Assembly (NCBI RefSeq): GCF_000364445.2
Contig: NZ_CP043538.1
Location: forward strand, 1,991,612 to 2,055,611
Source: Methylobacterium mesophilicum SR1.6/6
GTDB taxonomy: Bacteria; Pseudomonadota; Alphaproteobacteria; Rhizobiales; Beijerinckiaceae
Direction of reading: 5' to 3'
Length of the DNA: 64,000 nt
Below are positions 18,819 through 27,856 of this stretch, piece after piece (positions within the stretch are counted from its first letter, which is position 1; every line of letters starts with the position of its first letter). The translations under genes and the position numbers were made by a program. The notes under the pieces were generated by a model, which did not search any database, was not told the origin of the DNA, and saw nothing but the letters and a program-made list of their open reading frames with translations.

Positions 18819-19247
18819 ATGACGGCGACCGGTCAATCCGCCACGGGACGCGCCGCGACCGGGGATCCGGCACCCGGCCCATCCACGGCCCGGCAGCCCC
18901 GGAGCCTGATCGCCAGCGACCGCGTCATCGGGACGGATGTCCGCCGTCCGGACGGGACCCGGGTCGGCCGGATCGAGCGCCTGATGCTCGACAAGGCTTC
19001 CGGACGCGTGGCCTACGCGGTGATGAGCTTCGGCGGGTTCCTGGGCCTGGGCGAGGAGTTCTACACGCTGCCCTGGTCGGTGCTGCGCTTCGAGCCGCGG
19101 CAGGACGCCTATGTGGTCGACATCACGGAGGCGCAGCTGCGCGCCGCCCCCGCCCGCACCCCAGAGGGCACCGAACCCTCCGAGGACGGCGCCTGGGAGG
19201 AGCGCATCCACCGCTACTACGACGCCGCGCCGTATTGGGGGATCTGA
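18819..19247 (+). CDS. PRC-barrel domain protein
   Basis: The 142-residue product has a disordered N-terminus (about 1-28) and a PRC-barrel fold (about 29-105), recognised from LIASDRVIGTDVRRPDGTRVGRIERLMLDKASGRVAYAV and the FYTLPWSVLRFEP strand pair. Stand-alone PRC-barrel proteins of this type are common in Rhizobiales, and their role is poorly defined; the fold occurs in RNA-processing (RimM) and photosystem proteins. A TM helix is not apparent. Confidence 0.85.
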   Translation: MTATGQSATGRAATGDPAPGPSTARQPRSLIASDRVIGTDVRRPDGTRVGRIERLMLDKASGRVAYAVMSFGGFLGLGEEFYTLPWSVLRFEPRQDAYVVDITEAQLRAAPARTPEGTEPSEDGAWEERIHRYYDAAPYWGI

Positions 19248-19260
19248 GCGCGACGGCCGC

Positions 19261-19878
19261 TCACCCGCCCGAGGGCCCGCACCAGCCCGGGAGGTAGCCG
19301 GCGTGCTTGGACTTGGCCAGCGACAGGGCCTTCTCCAGCGCGTCGGAGAAGTCGTTCTCGATGCGCTTCTCCTTGATGTTGCGCCGCAGGAAATCGGCCC
19401 ACAGGAACTCGCTGAACGGGGTCGTGTCCTTGGCGAAGCCGCCGGCCCGGCGCAGCTCGCCCGCGAGGCTGCGGTAGGGATCGTCCGCCAGGGCGTCGAT
19501 CGACTTCGGGATGTCCTTGAAGTGCTGGCGCACGCCCTCGGCGTCGTAGGGATGCACCCAGGACTTGTGATCGCAGACCGTCCAGAACGCCTCCTTCTCG
19601 AGGTCGTGCAGGTCGGCCACCACCGTCACCAGCACGTGCTCCACGCCTTCTTCGAGCAGGGCGCGGGCGAGGTGGTGGTGATCGATGAGGTAGTGGTTTT
19701 TCTTCGGCCCGAGCAGGGTCGGAATCATGTGGGCGCCGAGGAATTCCTTCTTCTTCTCCCCGTCGTACTCCCGCCAGCGCTTCCGCTTCTCCGCTACCTC
19801 CCGGCAGCCCACGGTCATCTGCGTCGGGCGCAGCTCCGCGATCGGGATGGGTCTGAGCAGCGGCTCTCGGTTGGCCAT
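19261..19878 (-). CDS. ParB-like nuclease-fold protein (ParBc_2 type)
   Basis: The 205-residue protein starts MANREPLLRPIPIAELRPTQMTVG, a ParB-type N-terminal strand, and has the ParB-fold hallmark KKNHYLIDHHHLARALLEEGV. The rest includes conserved charged and aromatic segments (DHKSWVHPYD, FLWADFLRRNI). It matches my memory of the stand-alone ParB-like family rather than chromosomal ParB: there is no HTH domain and no parA nearby. Its molecular activity is uncertain; ParB folds can bind CTP or hydrolyse nucleic acid. It is the last gene of a minus-strand run after fumC, DUF4169 and RHH. Confidence 0.8.
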   Translation of the reverse strand: MANREPLLRPIPIAELRPTQMTVGCREVAEKRKRWREYDGEKKKEFLGAHMIPTLLGPKKNHYLIDHHHLARALLEEGVEHVLVTVVADLHDLEKEAFWTVCDHKSWVHPYDAEGVRQHFKDIPKSIDALADDPYRSLAGELRRAGGFAKDTTPFSEFLWADFLRRNIKEKRIENDFSDALEKALSLAKSKHAGYLPGWCGPSGG

Positions 19879-19959
19879 GGGATGTCCTTCCTGCGTGGTT
19901 TTGTCACGCAGATGTCACAAGGCATCCGGGATCAGAAGCGCGAAGCGCGCAGGAAGCGC

Positions 19960-20190
19960 TCACGTTTCCGGGATCGCGCCCCCGCGCACCGCATCGAGCA
20001 CGAACACGCGGATCGCCGAGGACAGGTTCTGCGCGCCGCGCCCGGCGTCGATGCTGCCGACGAGCGCCTGGACCGACTGGCCCTGGGCCGCCGCGATTTC
20101 CCGCAGCGCGGCCCAGAACGGATCCTCCAGCGACACGCTGGTGCGGTGACCCGCGATCATCACGGAGCGCTTGGTGATGCCGGCGCTCAT
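19960..20190 (-). CDS. Ribbon-helix-helix domain protein
   Basis: The 76-residue protein begins MSAGITKRSVMIAGHRTSVSLED, a basic RHH-type beta strand, followed by two helices (PFWAALREIAAAQ and QALVGSIDAGRG) and ending in a helix that carries hydrophobic residues (LSSAIRVFVLDAV). It is the short RHH family typical of alphaproteobacteria, often beside DUF4169 and fumC. It could be a DNA-binding autoregulator of the operon, which is inference only. The frame is open 15 codons upstream, but that part is a REP-like variant sequence. Confidence 0.82.
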   Translation of the reverse strand: MSAGITKRSVMIAGHRTSVSLEDPFWAALREIAAAQGQSVQALVGSIDAGRGAQNLSSAIRVFVLDAVRGGAIPET

Positions 20191-20267
20191 GGCGAGGCGG
20201 CGACGCGTTCCGTCCTTGCTTCGCGCCGCGCGCACAGACGGTGGGGCTGCTGCATCCGGATCCGCTC

Positions 20268-20471
20268 TCAGCCCGCCGGGTCAGGGTCCGGCTCGCGCCG
20301 CTCCAGGCGGTGGCCCTCGTGGCGCTCGGTCTCCAGGGCCTTGCGGCGCTGCTGGAGGGTCTTGGCCTTCTTCGGCTGGCCGAAGGCGATCCGGTTGGAG
20401 TCGGCCTTCGTGTCGGCCTCGGCGCGGGCCTTCGCCTTGCGGACCTGACGCAGGTTGATGATCTCGGCCAT
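20268..20471 (-). CDS. DUF4169 family protein
   Basis: A 67-residue, very basic protein starts MAEIINLRQVRKAKARAEAD and continues with lysine/arginine-rich helical sequence to PDPDPAG. This matches the DUF4169 family, a short alphaproteobacterial family of unknown function found next to fumC. GGAGG lies six bases before the ATG. It lies 53 bp after the fumC stop, on the same strand. Confidence 0.85.
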   Translation of the reverse strand: MAEIINLRQVRKAKARAEADTKADSNRIAFGQPKKAKTLQQRRKALETERHEGHRLERREPDPDPAG

Positions 20472-20524
20472 GGATCGCCTCCCGTGACCGGCGCAGGAAA
20501 CCCCGCGCCGGCGAATCCCAAACC

Positions 20525-21934
20525 TCAATCGGCGCTCGGCGCCAGCATGGTCTCCGGCCGGACCACGCGCTCGAACTCCGCCTCGGTGACGTAGCCGAGG
20601 CGCAGGGCCTCCTCCTTGAGGGTGGTGCCGTTCTTGTGCGCCGTCTTGGCGATCTCGGCGGCCTTGTCGTAGCCGATCGAGGGAGCCAGCGCCGTCACCA
20701 GCATGAGCGAGCGGCTCATCAGGTCGGCGATCTTGTCCTCGTTGGCCTTGATGCCGACCACGCAATTGTCGGTGAAGCTCACCGCCGCGTCGGCGAGCAG
20801 CCGGATCGACTGCAGCACCGCGTTGGCGATCACAGGCTTGAACACGTTGAGCTCGAAATTGCCCTGGCTGCCGGCGAAGCTCACCGTGGTGCCGTTGCCG
20901 ATCACCTGGGCGCAGACCATGGTCAGGGCCTCGCACTGGGTCGGGTTGACCTTGCCGGGCATGATCGAGGAGCCGGGCTCGTTCTCGGGGAGCGACAGCT
21001 CGCCGAGGCCGGAGCGGGGGCCCGAGCCGAGGAAGCGGATGTCCTGGGCGATCTTGAACAGGCCGGCGGCGAGCGCCGACAGCGCCCCCTGCGTGAACAC
21101 CAGGGCGTCATGGGTGGCGAGCGCCTCGAACTTGTTCTCGGCGGACGTGAACGGCAGGCCGGTCAGCTCCGCGACCTTGGCGGCGAAGCGCTCGGCGAAT
21201 TCCGGATGGGCGTTGAGGCCGGTGCCGACCGCGGTGCCGCCCTGGGCGAGCGCCAGGACGCCCGGCAGGGTCGCGGCGATGCGCGAGCCGCCGAGCGCCA
21301 CCTGCGCCACATAGCCGGAGAATTCCTGCCCCAGCGAGACGGGGGTGGCGTCCTGCAGGTGCGTCCGGCCGATCTTGACGATCGCGTCGAACGCCTTGGC
21401 CTTGGCGTCGAGCGCCCCGTGCAGGTGGGAGAGCGCCGGCAGCAGGCGACCCTGGATCTCCCGCGCCACCGCGATGTGCATCGCGGTCGGGAAGGTGTCG
21501 TTGGAGGATTGGCCGCGGTTGCAATGGTCGTTCGGGTGGACCGGCGACTTGCCGCCGCGCTGGCCGCCGAGCCGCTCGTTGGCGAGGCTCGCGATCACCT
21601 CGTTGGCGTTCATGTTCGACTGGGTGCCCGAGCCGGTCTGGTAGATGACCAGCGGGAACTCGTCGTCGTAGCGGCCCTCGACCACCTCGGCGGCCGAGGC
21701 TGCGATGGCGTCGGCGAGCTTCGCGTCGAGGGCGCCGAGATCCTTGTTCACCAGGGCGGCGGCCTGCTTCACCACCCCGAGGGCGTGGACCAGCGGCGCG
21801 GGCATCCGGTCGGTACCGATCTTGAAGTTCTGGATCGAGCGCTGCGTCTGCGCGCCCCAGTAGCGATGCGCCGGAACCTCGATCGGCCCGAAGGTGTCGG
21901 ACTCGGTGCGGGTGGCGGTCTCGGTGGGCGACAT
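20525..21934 (-). CDS. fumC: Class II fumarate hydratase
   Basis: The 469-residue, iron-independent enzyme interconverts fumarate and malate in the TCA cycle. [72 protein letters not shown] and [17 protein letters not shown] are all class II fumarase signatures; the last carries the catalytic serine loop. ATG 21934 begins the conserved N-terminus. It diverges from the P450 gene with 121 bp between starts, and leads the DUF4169-RHH-ParB-like run. Confidence 0.96.
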   Translation of the reverse strand: MSPTETATRTESDTFGPIEVPAHRYWGAQTQRSIQNFKIGTDRMPAPLVHALGVVKQAAALVNKDLGALDAKLADAIAASAAEVVEGRYDDEFPLVIYQTGSGTQSNMNANEVIASLANERLGGQRGGKSPVHPNDHCNRGQSSNDTFPTAMHIAVAREIQGRLLPALSHLHGALDAKAKAFDAIVKIGRTHLQDATPVSLGQEFSGYVAQVALGGSRIAATLPGVLALAQGGTAVGTGLNAHPEFAERFAAKVAELTGLPFTSAENKFEALATHDALVFTQGALSALAAGLFKIAQDIRFLGSGPRSGLGELSLPENEPGSSIMPGKVNPTQCEALTMVCAQVIGNGTTVSFAGSQGNFELNVFKPVIANAVLQSIRLLADAAVSFTDNCVVGIKANEDKIADLMSRSLMLVTALAPSIGYDKAAEIAKTAHKNGTTLKEEALRLGYVTEAEFERVVRPETMLAPSAD

Positions 21935-22055
21935 CGTGGCCTCTACGTCTGGTGCAGTGCGGTGCCTACTTAAATGAGGCGCGGGGGAATCGCGATGCCG
22001 GTTTTCCCGGCGCGCCGACAAGGGCGGGGCTCTGTTCCCGCCGGATAAGGAGCCG

Positions 22056-23444
22056 ATGAGCGCGACGATCGACCTGCCCGAGCCCGCCACCCGGTTCCGC
22101 CCCGCCGTGCCGCCGCCCCTGCGCGAGCCGCTCGGCCTGTTCGCGTTCCTGAAGGCTGCGCGGAAGAATCCGATCACCACCTGGATGGACGCGCATTTCA
22201 AGCTGCCGGTCGTGGCGGCCGAGGGCGCGATGGGCCGGATCACCGTGGTGAGCGATCCGGCGCTGATCCGCTACCTGCTGATCGAGAACCCCGAGAACTA
22301 CCGCAAGGACGATCTCCAGCGGCGCGTGCTCGCCCCGGGCCTCGGCAACGGCCTGCTCAGCGCCGAGGGCGACGAGTGGCGGCTCCAGCGCCGGACGCTG
22401 GCGCCGATCTTCAACGCCCGCACGGTGCAGGGCTTCTCCGAGGCGATGAATGCCGCCGGCGCGCGCCTGGGGCGCCGCCTTGCCCGCCGCGCGGGCAAGC
22501 AGGTCGACGTTGCCCTGGAGATGACCCGCGTCACCCTCGATGTGCTGGAGCGGACGATCTTCACCCACGGCCTGCCCAGCGACCCGGACGCCCTCGGGCG
22601 CGCCATCACCCGCTTCCTGGAGGCGGTGGGGCCGATCGACCCCCTCGACGTGTTCGGCGTGCCTGAATTCGTGCCGCGAATCGGCCGCCTGCGTGCCCGC
22701 CCGGCGGGACGCTTCTTCGCCGAGGTGGTCGACGAACTGATCGCCCGGCGCAAGGCGCTGATGGACCGGGGCGAGGCCCCCCGGGATCTGCTGACGCTGC
22801 TGCTCGCCGCGCAGGATCCGGAGACCGGTAACGGCCTCTCGGATCTCGCCGTGAAGGCCAATATCGTCACCTTCATCGCCGCCGGCCACGAGACGACGGC
22901 CAATTCCCTGACCTGGACGCTCTACTGCCTCTCGCAGGATCCGGCCGCCCAGGCGCGGATCGAGGCCGAGGTCGACGCCGCCGGGCCCGGTGATTTCGCC
23001 GCGGAGCGGCTGCCGTTCACCCGGGCGGCGATCGAGGAGGCGATGCGGCTGTTCCCACCGGTGCCGTTCCTCAGCCGCCAGGCGGTCCGCGACGATCGGT
23101 TCGGCCGGATCAAGGTACCGCGGGGCTCGATGGTGCTGGTGGCGCCCTGGGTGCTCCACCGCCACCACCTGCTCTGGGAGGATCCGGAAGCCTTCGTGCC
23201 GGAGCGCTTCCTGCCGGGCGCGCGCGAAAGCATCCCGCGCTTCGCCTACCTGCCGTTCGGGGCGGGACCGCGGGTCTGCATCGGCCAGAGTTTCTCGGTT
23301 CAGGAGGCGGTGATTCTGCTGGCGCATATCGTCCGGGCGGTGCGCTTCCGTCTGCCCGAGGATCACCCGCCGGTTACGCCGCTCCACCGCGTGACGCTGC
23401 GGCCGGAGCACGGCTTGCGGATGGAGGCCGAGGGGCGGGTTTGA
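22056..23444 (+). CDS. Cytochrome P450
   Basis: The 462-residue heme monooxygenase shows all the family motifs: the I-helix oxygen-activation motif [13 protein letters not shown], the K-helix ExxR in EEAMRLFPP, the PERF segment ([10 protein letters not shown]), and the heme-binding [11 protein letters not shown] with the cysteine ligand at residue 408. There is no N-terminal membrane anchor, so it is probably soluble and needs separate ferredoxin and reductase partners, which are not nearby. The overall pattern resembles CYP4/CYP102-like fatty-acid or terpenoid hydroxylases, but the substrate is unknown. Confidence 0.93.
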   Translation: MSATIDLPEPATRFRPAVPPPLREPLGLFAFLKAARKNPITTWMDAHFKLPVVAAEGAMGRITVVSDPALIRYLLIENPENYRKDDLQRRVLAPGLGNGLLSAEGDEWRLQRRTLAPIFNARTVQGFSEAMNAAGARLGRRLARRAGKQVDVALEMTRVTLDVLERTIFTHGLPSDPDALGRAITRFLEAVGPIDPLDVFGVPEFVPRIGRLRARPAGRFFAEVVDELIARRKALMDRGEAPRDLLTLLLAAQDPETGNGLSDLAVKANIVTFIAAGHETTANSLTWTLYCLSQDPAAQARIEAEVDAAGPGDFAAERLPFTRAAIEEAMRLFPPVPFLSRQAVRDDRFGRIKVPRGSMVLVAPWVLHRHHLLWEDPEAFVPERFLPGARESIPRFAYLPFGAGPRVCIGQSFSVQEAVILLAHIVRAVRFRLPEDHPPVTPLHRVTLRPEHGLRMEAEGRV

Positions 23445-23529
23445 GCGCGTTGACGGGACCCCTGTGGGTTCGCACATTGCGACGAGGAACGAGAGAGTCG
23501 CCGTGGCTTGGAATTAGGCACGACCCGCG

Positions 23530-23808
23530 ATGGCCGATACCGCTGCCCCCGCGACGCTGGATTACGCCGAGCAGGTCGCCCGCGTCCTGCGCTCCAACGC
23601 CGAGACAGAAAAGTTCGTCGCCGAGCAGCGCAAGCTGATTGACGAGCAAACCAAGCTTCAGGCGGAGGCGGCGAAGCTGCACGCCGAGACGCTGAAGCTC
23701 GGTCGGGACCGCGTCCTGGCCCCGCTCTCGATCGCGTTCGCCGGCATGGCGGCGGCGGCCGCCTTCTTCGGCGCGGGGGCGGCCTTCGTCAAACTACTGA
23801 GCCCGTGA
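23530..23808 (+). CDS. Coiled-coil protein with C-terminal membrane helix
   Basis: The 92-residue protein has a heptad-rich helix (about residues 12-60, with ETEKFVAEQRKLIDEQTKLQ) and one C-terminal membrane helix (about 65-88, PLSIAFAGMAAAAAFFGAGAAF). This is a tail-anchored or single-pass topology. No family is recognised. Similar small coiled-coil/TM proteins occur elsewhere in the window (31817-32191). Confidence 0.65.
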   Translation: MADTAAPATLDYAEQVARVLRSNAETEKFVAEQRKLIDEQTKLQAEAAKLHAETLKLGRDRVLAPLSIAFAGMAAAAAFFGAGAAFVKLLSP

Positions 23809-23895
23809 TCATCTGAGTCCTGCCGGTTTGTGAGAGTACTGCTGGACGACCGGCATCGACACGATTCGGAAATCTCTACGCGGCTCGTTGCACCG

Positions 23896-23999
23896 GCGCC
23901 CTTCCTTGCGAGCGAAGCGAAGCAATCCAGTCGGCGCCTCGTTGTTCGAGGTTGCGCCGCCCTGGGTCACTTCGCTTCGCTCGTGATGACGAAGGGCGC
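23896..23999. repeat. REP-like inverted repeat
   Basis: Outer arms GCGCCCTTC (23896-23904) and GAAGGGCGC (23991-23999) enclose inner arms GAGCGAAGCGAAG and CTTCGCTTCGCTC. This is a third copy of the GCTTCGCTC element family. The whole gap 23809-24291 otherwise holds no gene I can support. Confidence 0.75.
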
Positions 24000-24291
24000 A
24001 TCCGGCGAATCCTCAGTCCGAAGGAACAACCGAATCGCGGTCCGTCCGATCGGATGCGGGAGCAGGGCCGCTCGTCGGGAAGTCCAACCCCTGTTGGTCA
24101 GCATATCTGGGGGATGCTGGACGGGCGGCGTGATGAACGCCGTCCCAGCGCAGGATCGCCGTGGCTATAAAATGACGCGGTCAGTTTCACGCCTTCGTCG
24201 AAGCGCTTCGCGCGCGCTCGCCGACAGGCCCGGCTGCGCAGGACTCTCGTCCCTTCCTGAACCCTCGGGCCGTCGATTCAGCCCGGCGCGT

Positions 24292-24900
24292 TCAGCTCTT
24301 CTTGCGGAACGCGTCCAGGCTCACGACCTCGGCGCTGCCCTCCTCGCCCTCCTTCTTGGCGGCGGGGCGGGGTGCCTTCTCGTCGGGCTTGTCGGCCGCA
24401 GGCGCTGGCAGACCCTTCGGGGCGCCCGCGCCGATCGTGGCGAGCCCGCCGCCCTTCGGGCGGACCTCGCCGGGCTCGGAGCCCGCGCCGCGCGGACCGG
24501 CCTTGGCCGGGGCGGCGTTCGCCTCTTCTGGGGTCTCGCCCGCCTCGCTGAGGTCGAACTTCAGGCCGAACTGCACCGACGGGTCGAAGAAGCCCGACAG
24601 GGCCTCGAACGGCACCAGCAGCCGCTCCGGCACGCCCGAGAAGGACAGGCCGACCTCGAAGGCGTGCTCGGTGACGTTGAGGTCCCAGAACTGGTGCTGC
24701 AGGACGATGGTCATATCCTGCGGGTACTTCTCGCGCAGGGCCTGCGACATCCGCACGCCGGGCGCCTCGGTGCGGAACGAGACGTAGAAGTGGTGCTCGC
24801 CCAGCAACCCCTCGCGGGCCGCGTCGGTCAGCACCTTGCGCACCACGCCGCGCAGGGCGTCTTGCACCAAGAGATCGTAGCGGATCAGGTCGTCTGCCAT
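24292..24900 (-). CDS. sspB: ClpXP adaptor SspB (alphaproteobacterial type)
   Basis: The 202-residue adaptor binds the SsrA degradation tag and delivers tagged proteins to ClpXP. The folded tag-binding domain (about 1-125) begins MADDLIRYDLLVQDALRGVVRKVL and includes FYVSFRTEAPGV and the VLQHQFWDLNV strand. A long disordered linker rich in Ala, Pro and Gly follows (about 125-185). It ends with SAEVVSLDAFRKKS, which looks like the short C-terminal ClpX-binding peptide. The gene lies just downstream of ssrA on the same strand, so both halves of the tagging/degradation route are together. Confidence 0.92.
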   Translation of the reverse strand: MADDLIRYDLLVQDALRGVVRKVLTDAAREGLLGEHHFYVSFRTEAPGVRMSQALREKYPQDMTIVLQHQFWDLNVTEHAFEVGLSFSGVPERLLVPFEALSGFFDPSVQFGLKFDLSEAGETPEEANAAPAKAGPRGAGSEPGEVRPKGGGLATIGAGAPKGLPAPAADKPDEKAPRPAAKKEGEEGSAEVVSLDAFRKKS

Positions 24901-24964
24901 CTGCGGTCGCGCTCTTGCCCCGGACTGCCCGGCGCCCCGCCGCGGATGGCCGGACCGAGAGATT

Positions 24965-25309
24965 CACGTAGAGGCTTCTGTTGCCAGGTGCCTCCGAACC
25001 CCGCCTATGCGGTGCTACCCGCTAGGACTTCAGGTCGGTATTGGGGACCGCTTACGCGGCCACCGCTACCGGAGCAAAGTTGTCGTTGGCAACTATTGCA
25101 AAGGCCCGATAACGGCGGAACCATGCCGAGCGAAAGCTCAACCTTTACGCCCTCGTCGATCCTATTTCGCCCCCGCCGAAGCCCAGGCCGGTGTCACGCG
25201 CCTTGCGGCAGCATGTCCTGGGCTCAGGTGGAGGCGCCGGGTACCGCCCCCGGGTCCGATAGGTTTATTGCGAAGAACGTTTATCGCCATAGCCGGCCTC
25301 GCGACCGGC
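24965..25309 (-). ncRNA. ssrA: Transfer-messenger RNA, circularly permuted two-piece form
   Basis: Read on the minus strand, an acceptor piece comes first, with its encoded 3' end (CGCCTCC ACC) at 25236-25227. An intervening segment follows to about 25175, then the coding piece begins at 25174 with GGGGGCGAAATAGGATCGACG, the classic tmRNA 5' end. The two pieces pair as a 7-bp acceptor stem, GGGGGCG with CGCCTCC, containing the G3:U70 wobble that marks alanine acceptance. The tag frame lies at 25090-25052. Two-piece permuted tmRNA is characteristic of alphaproteobacteria. The outer ends (24965 and 25309) are estimates: the 5' end is from the promoter and the 3' end from typical coding-piece length. 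Confidence 0.9.
25052..25090 (-). other. tmRNA tag reading frame (ANDNFAPVAVAA)
   Basis: Inside the tmRNA coding piece, GCC AAC GAC AAC TTT GCT and six further codons before TAA encode ANDNFAPVAVAA. Known alphaproteobacterial tags share the AANDNFA or AANDNYA start and AVAA end, the first Ala coming from the charged tRNA-like domain. The VAA end is the ClpX recognition signal and the front part is bound by SspB. Confidence 0.92.
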
Positions 25310-25315
25310 TCCCGA

Positions 25316-25344
25316 GATATAGAGGGGATCGGTCCGGTTTTGAA
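25316..25344 (-). promoter_or_regulatory. Predicted ssrA promoter
   Basis: On the minus strand TTCAAA (25344-25339) and TATATC (25321-25316) are separated by exactly 17 bases, a good housekeeping -35/-10 pair. Transcription would start near 25309, just before the acceptor piece. It overlaps the possible start of the divergent CPBP gene. Confidence 0.65.
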
Positions 25345-26197
25345 GCCCGATCGTGTCGCGCCGCTGTCTCATTTGGAGCCTCCGGGCGAGGCTGTTGCCG
25401 GAAGCGCGCAGCCGCGCCTCGACGCGCCGCCGGATCCGGGGCGGCTCGACCGCATCTGGTCGGCGACCTGGCGTCTCGGCGCCCTGGTCGCCCTCGTCAT
25501 CCTCTATCTCGGTGCGGCGAGCCTGCTCTCGCTCGCCAGTGTGCGCGTCGGGTTCGACCTGTGGAACGGGATCGACCCGTTCCTGCCCCCGGAGCGGCGG
25601 CCCTTCCTCGGCGCGGTGGAGCTCGCCCACCGCGCCTTCGCGGTCGACGCCCTGCGGCAGGTCTTCCTCGCCCTGCTGGTGCTCGGCGGCGCGTGGTGGC
25701 GCGATCGGGCGGGCTGGCGCCGCCGCCTCGCCCTGGACCGGGAGCGCCCCAACGGGATGCGGCCCGTCGCGCTGCTCGTCCTGCTCCTCGTCTGGCCGGT
25801 GCTGCACATCGCCTGGGTGACCGGCACGGCCGAGCTGTTCGGGGCCAGCTTCGGACAGCACGTGCGGCTGTCGCCGTTCATGAGCCAGGCCGCGGTGGCC
25901 GCGTGGCTCGCCTATCTGGCGATCCTGGCACCGGTGGCCGAGGAGTTGCTGCTGCGCGGCGAGTCCTTCGCCCGTGCCCAGGCCGCGGTCGGTCCCGTGG
26001 GGGCGATCCTGGTCACGGCGATCGTCTTCGCGGCCGCCCACATCTCGTCCTGGGGATTGGCCCGGCCGGTCTCGCTTCTGCCGCTCGCCCTCGCGCTCGG
26101 CTGGCTGCGATGGCGCACCGGCCGCCTCTGGCCCTGCATCGCCCTGCATGGCTGGTCGAACCTCGCCCTCGTGAGCTACCTTCTGTGGCCGGCTTGA
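25340..26197 (+). CDS. CPBP-family intramembrane protease (start uncertain)
   Basis: About 285 residues with six or more hydrophobic segments. CPBP (CaaX-protease/bacteriocin-processing, ABI) motifs are clear: EELLLRGESFARA, the second motif FAAAHISSW, and the third HGWSNL; the Glu pair and two His are the likely catalytic/metal residues. The frame has no convincing ATG near its start. TTG 25340 follows GAGGGG by 12 bases, TTG 25373 is an alternative, and the 5' part overlaps the divergent ssrA promoter. Substrate unknown. It precedes thyA by 76 bp on the same strand. Confidence 0.8.
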   Translation: MKPDRVAPLSHLEPPGEAVAGSAQPRLDAPPDPGRLDRIWSATWRLGALVALVILYLGAASLLSLASVRVGFDLWNGIDPFLPPERRPFLGAVELAHRAFAVDALRQVFLALLVLGGAWWRDRAGWRRRLALDRERPNGMRPVALLVLLLVWPVLHIAWVTGTAELFGASFGQHVRLSPFMSQAAVAAWLAYLAILAPVAEELLLRGESFARAQAAVGPVGAILVTAIVFAAAHISSWGLARPVSLLPLALALGWLRWRTGRLWPCIALHGWSNLALVSYLLWPA

Positions 26198-26273
26198 AGG
26201 CATGGGGTGACGGCGGTGGACAGATGTCGGCGGCGCGCTTGCCGGCCGGCGCGCCGACGCGCAGGAATGGCCG

Positions 26274-27068
26274 ATGGACGCTTATCAGGACCTGCTCCGG
26301 CGCATCCTCGACGAGGGCGTGGCCAAGGACGACCGCACCGGCACCGGGACGCTCTCGGTCTTCGGCCACCAGATGCGCTTCGACCTGTCGGCGGGCTTCC
26401 CCCTCGTCACCACGAAGCGGCTGCACCTGCGCTCGATCATCCACGAGCTCCTCTGGTTCCTGGCCGGCGACACCAACGTGGCCGCGCTGCGGGCGAACGG
26501 CGTGACGATCTGGGACGAGTGGGCCGACGCGAACGGCGATCTCGGCCCGGTCTACGGCAAGCAATGGCGCTCCTGGGAGAAGCCCGGCGGCGGCACCGTC
26601 GACCAGATCGCCGGTGTGCTGGACGAGATCCGGCGCAACCCCGATTCCCGCCGGCTGATCGTCTCCGCCTGGAACCCGGCCGACCTCGACCGGATGGCGC
26701 TCGCCCCCTGCCACTGCCTGTTCCAGTTCTACGTGAGCGAGGGGCGGCTCTCCTGCCAGCTCTACCAGCGCTCGGCGGACGTCTTCCTCGGGGTGCCGTT
26801 CAATATCGCGAGCTACGCGCTCCTGACCCACATGATCGCGCAGGTGGCCGGCCTCGGGGTGGGGGACTTCGTCCACACCTTCGGCGACGCGCATCTCTAC
26901 CGGAACCACCTGGAGCAGACCCGCACCCTCCTGACCCGGGAGCCGCGCCCCCTGCCGCGACTGCGGCTCAACCCGGCGGTGCGGGACCTGTTCGCCTTCC
27001 GGTACGAGGACTTCGCCGTCGAGGGCTACGACCCGCACCCGGCCATCGCGGCCCCGGTCGCGGTATGA
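26274..27068 (+). CDS. thyA: Thymidylate synthase
   Basis: The 264-residue enzyme makes dTMP from dUMP using methylene-tetrahydrofolate. The catalytic cysteine is at residue 146 in [12 protein letters not shown], the same number as in Escherichia coli, and the length is identical to the E. coli protein. [58 protein letters not shown] and GDAHLYRNH are canonical. Its stop overlaps the folA start (ATGA at 27065-27068), so the two are translationally coupled: ThyA produces the dihydrofolate that FolA recycles. Confidence 0.97.
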   Translation: MDAYQDLLRRILDEGVAKDDRTGTGTLSVFGHQMRFDLSAGFPLVTTKRLHLRSIIHELLWFLAGDTNVAALRANGVTIWDEWADANGDLGPVYGKQWRSWEKPGGGTVDQIAGVLDEIRRNPDSRRLIVSAWNPADLDRMALAPCHCLFQFYVSEGRLSCQLYQRSADVFLGVPFNIASYALLTHMIAQVAGLGVGDFVHTFGDAHLYRNHLEQTRTLLTREPRPLPRLRLNPAVRDLFAFRYEDFAVEGYDPHPAIAAPVAV

Positions 27069-27556
27069 GGCCGCGCGTCTCCCTGGTCGTGGCCGTCGCC
27101 CGCAACGGCGTCATCGGCCGCGACAACGGCCTCGCCTGGCACCTCTCCAGCGACCTGAAGCGGTTCAAGGCGCTCACCATGGGCAAGCCGATGCTGATGG
27201 GCCGGCGCACCTGGGACTCGATCGGCCGGCCGCTGCCGGGACGGCGGTCGCTGGTGCTCACCCGCGACCGCGGCTTCCGGGCCGAGGGGGCGGAGGTCGT
27301 CCACGGCTGGGACGACGCGCTGGCGGCCGCGTCCGGAGAGGAACTGATGGTGGTGGGCGGCGCCGAGATCTACGCCCTCGCGCTCCCCGAGGCCGACCGC
27401 CTCCATCTCACCGAGGTCGCGGCCGACCCGGAGGGCGACGTGCGATTCCCGGATTTCGACCGCGCCCGGTTCCGCGAGACCTTCCGCGAGGCGCACCCGG
27501 CCGGTCCCCGCGACGAGCACGCCTTCGCGTTCGTCGACTGGGAGCGCGTCCGCTGA
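27065..27556 (+). CDS. folA: Dihydrofolate reductase
   Basis: The 163-residue enzyme reduces dihydrofolate to tetrahydrofolate with NADPH and is the trimethoprim target. Landmarks are [46 protein letters not shown], in which the active-site acid of chromosomal DHFRs is Asp in SSDLKRF, and [23 protein letters not shown]. It overlaps thyA by four bases. The length and motifs fit the ordinary chromosomal type, with no sign of a resistance variant. Confidence 0.95.
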   Translation: MRPRVSLVVAVARNGVIGRDNGLAWHLSSDLKRFKALTMGKPMLMGRRTWDSIGRPLPGRRSLVLTRDRGFRAEGAEVVHGWDDALAAASGEELMVVGGAEIYALALPEADRLHLTEVAADPEGDVRFPDFDRARFRETFREAHPAGPRDEHAFAFVDWERVR

Positions 27557-27856
27557 GGCGCGCCGCCGCATTTGCGTTCCGCGTCCCGCGTGCCCACCTG
27601 CCAGCCTTGACAGCACGGGGCATGCGCCCGCAGGTGCCAGTGAGGGCGCGCTCGGGCCGGGTGCCGGTCGGGCAGGAAGATGCGCGCGCGCAGGCTCTTA
27701 GGCCGTCGATCGGGCCGGACCGCGTCGCGGTCTGCCGGCGGACGGGACTAGGCGGGCGAGCGTGGCCGTTCAGGCAAGGGGCGCGCATCGGCGCGCGCAT
27801 CGGGGCGCCGTCCGGGATACAGGCCGGGCGCGGACAGGCGGGAGACGACGGCTAGG
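27557..27856. other. Intergenic region before hflK, 300 bp
   Basis: No gene, strong palindrome or RNA feature was recognised. It presumably contains the promoter for hflK-hflC. An open frame on the plus strand (27607-27855) is composed of simple GC-biased codons without recognisable protein character. Confidence 0.5.

Noticed and set aside
23830..26505. Long plus-strand open frame across the REP element, sspB, ssrA and CPBP
   Set aside because: It crosses sspB and tmRNA on the other strand and the CPBP frame on the same strand, with low-complexity translation.
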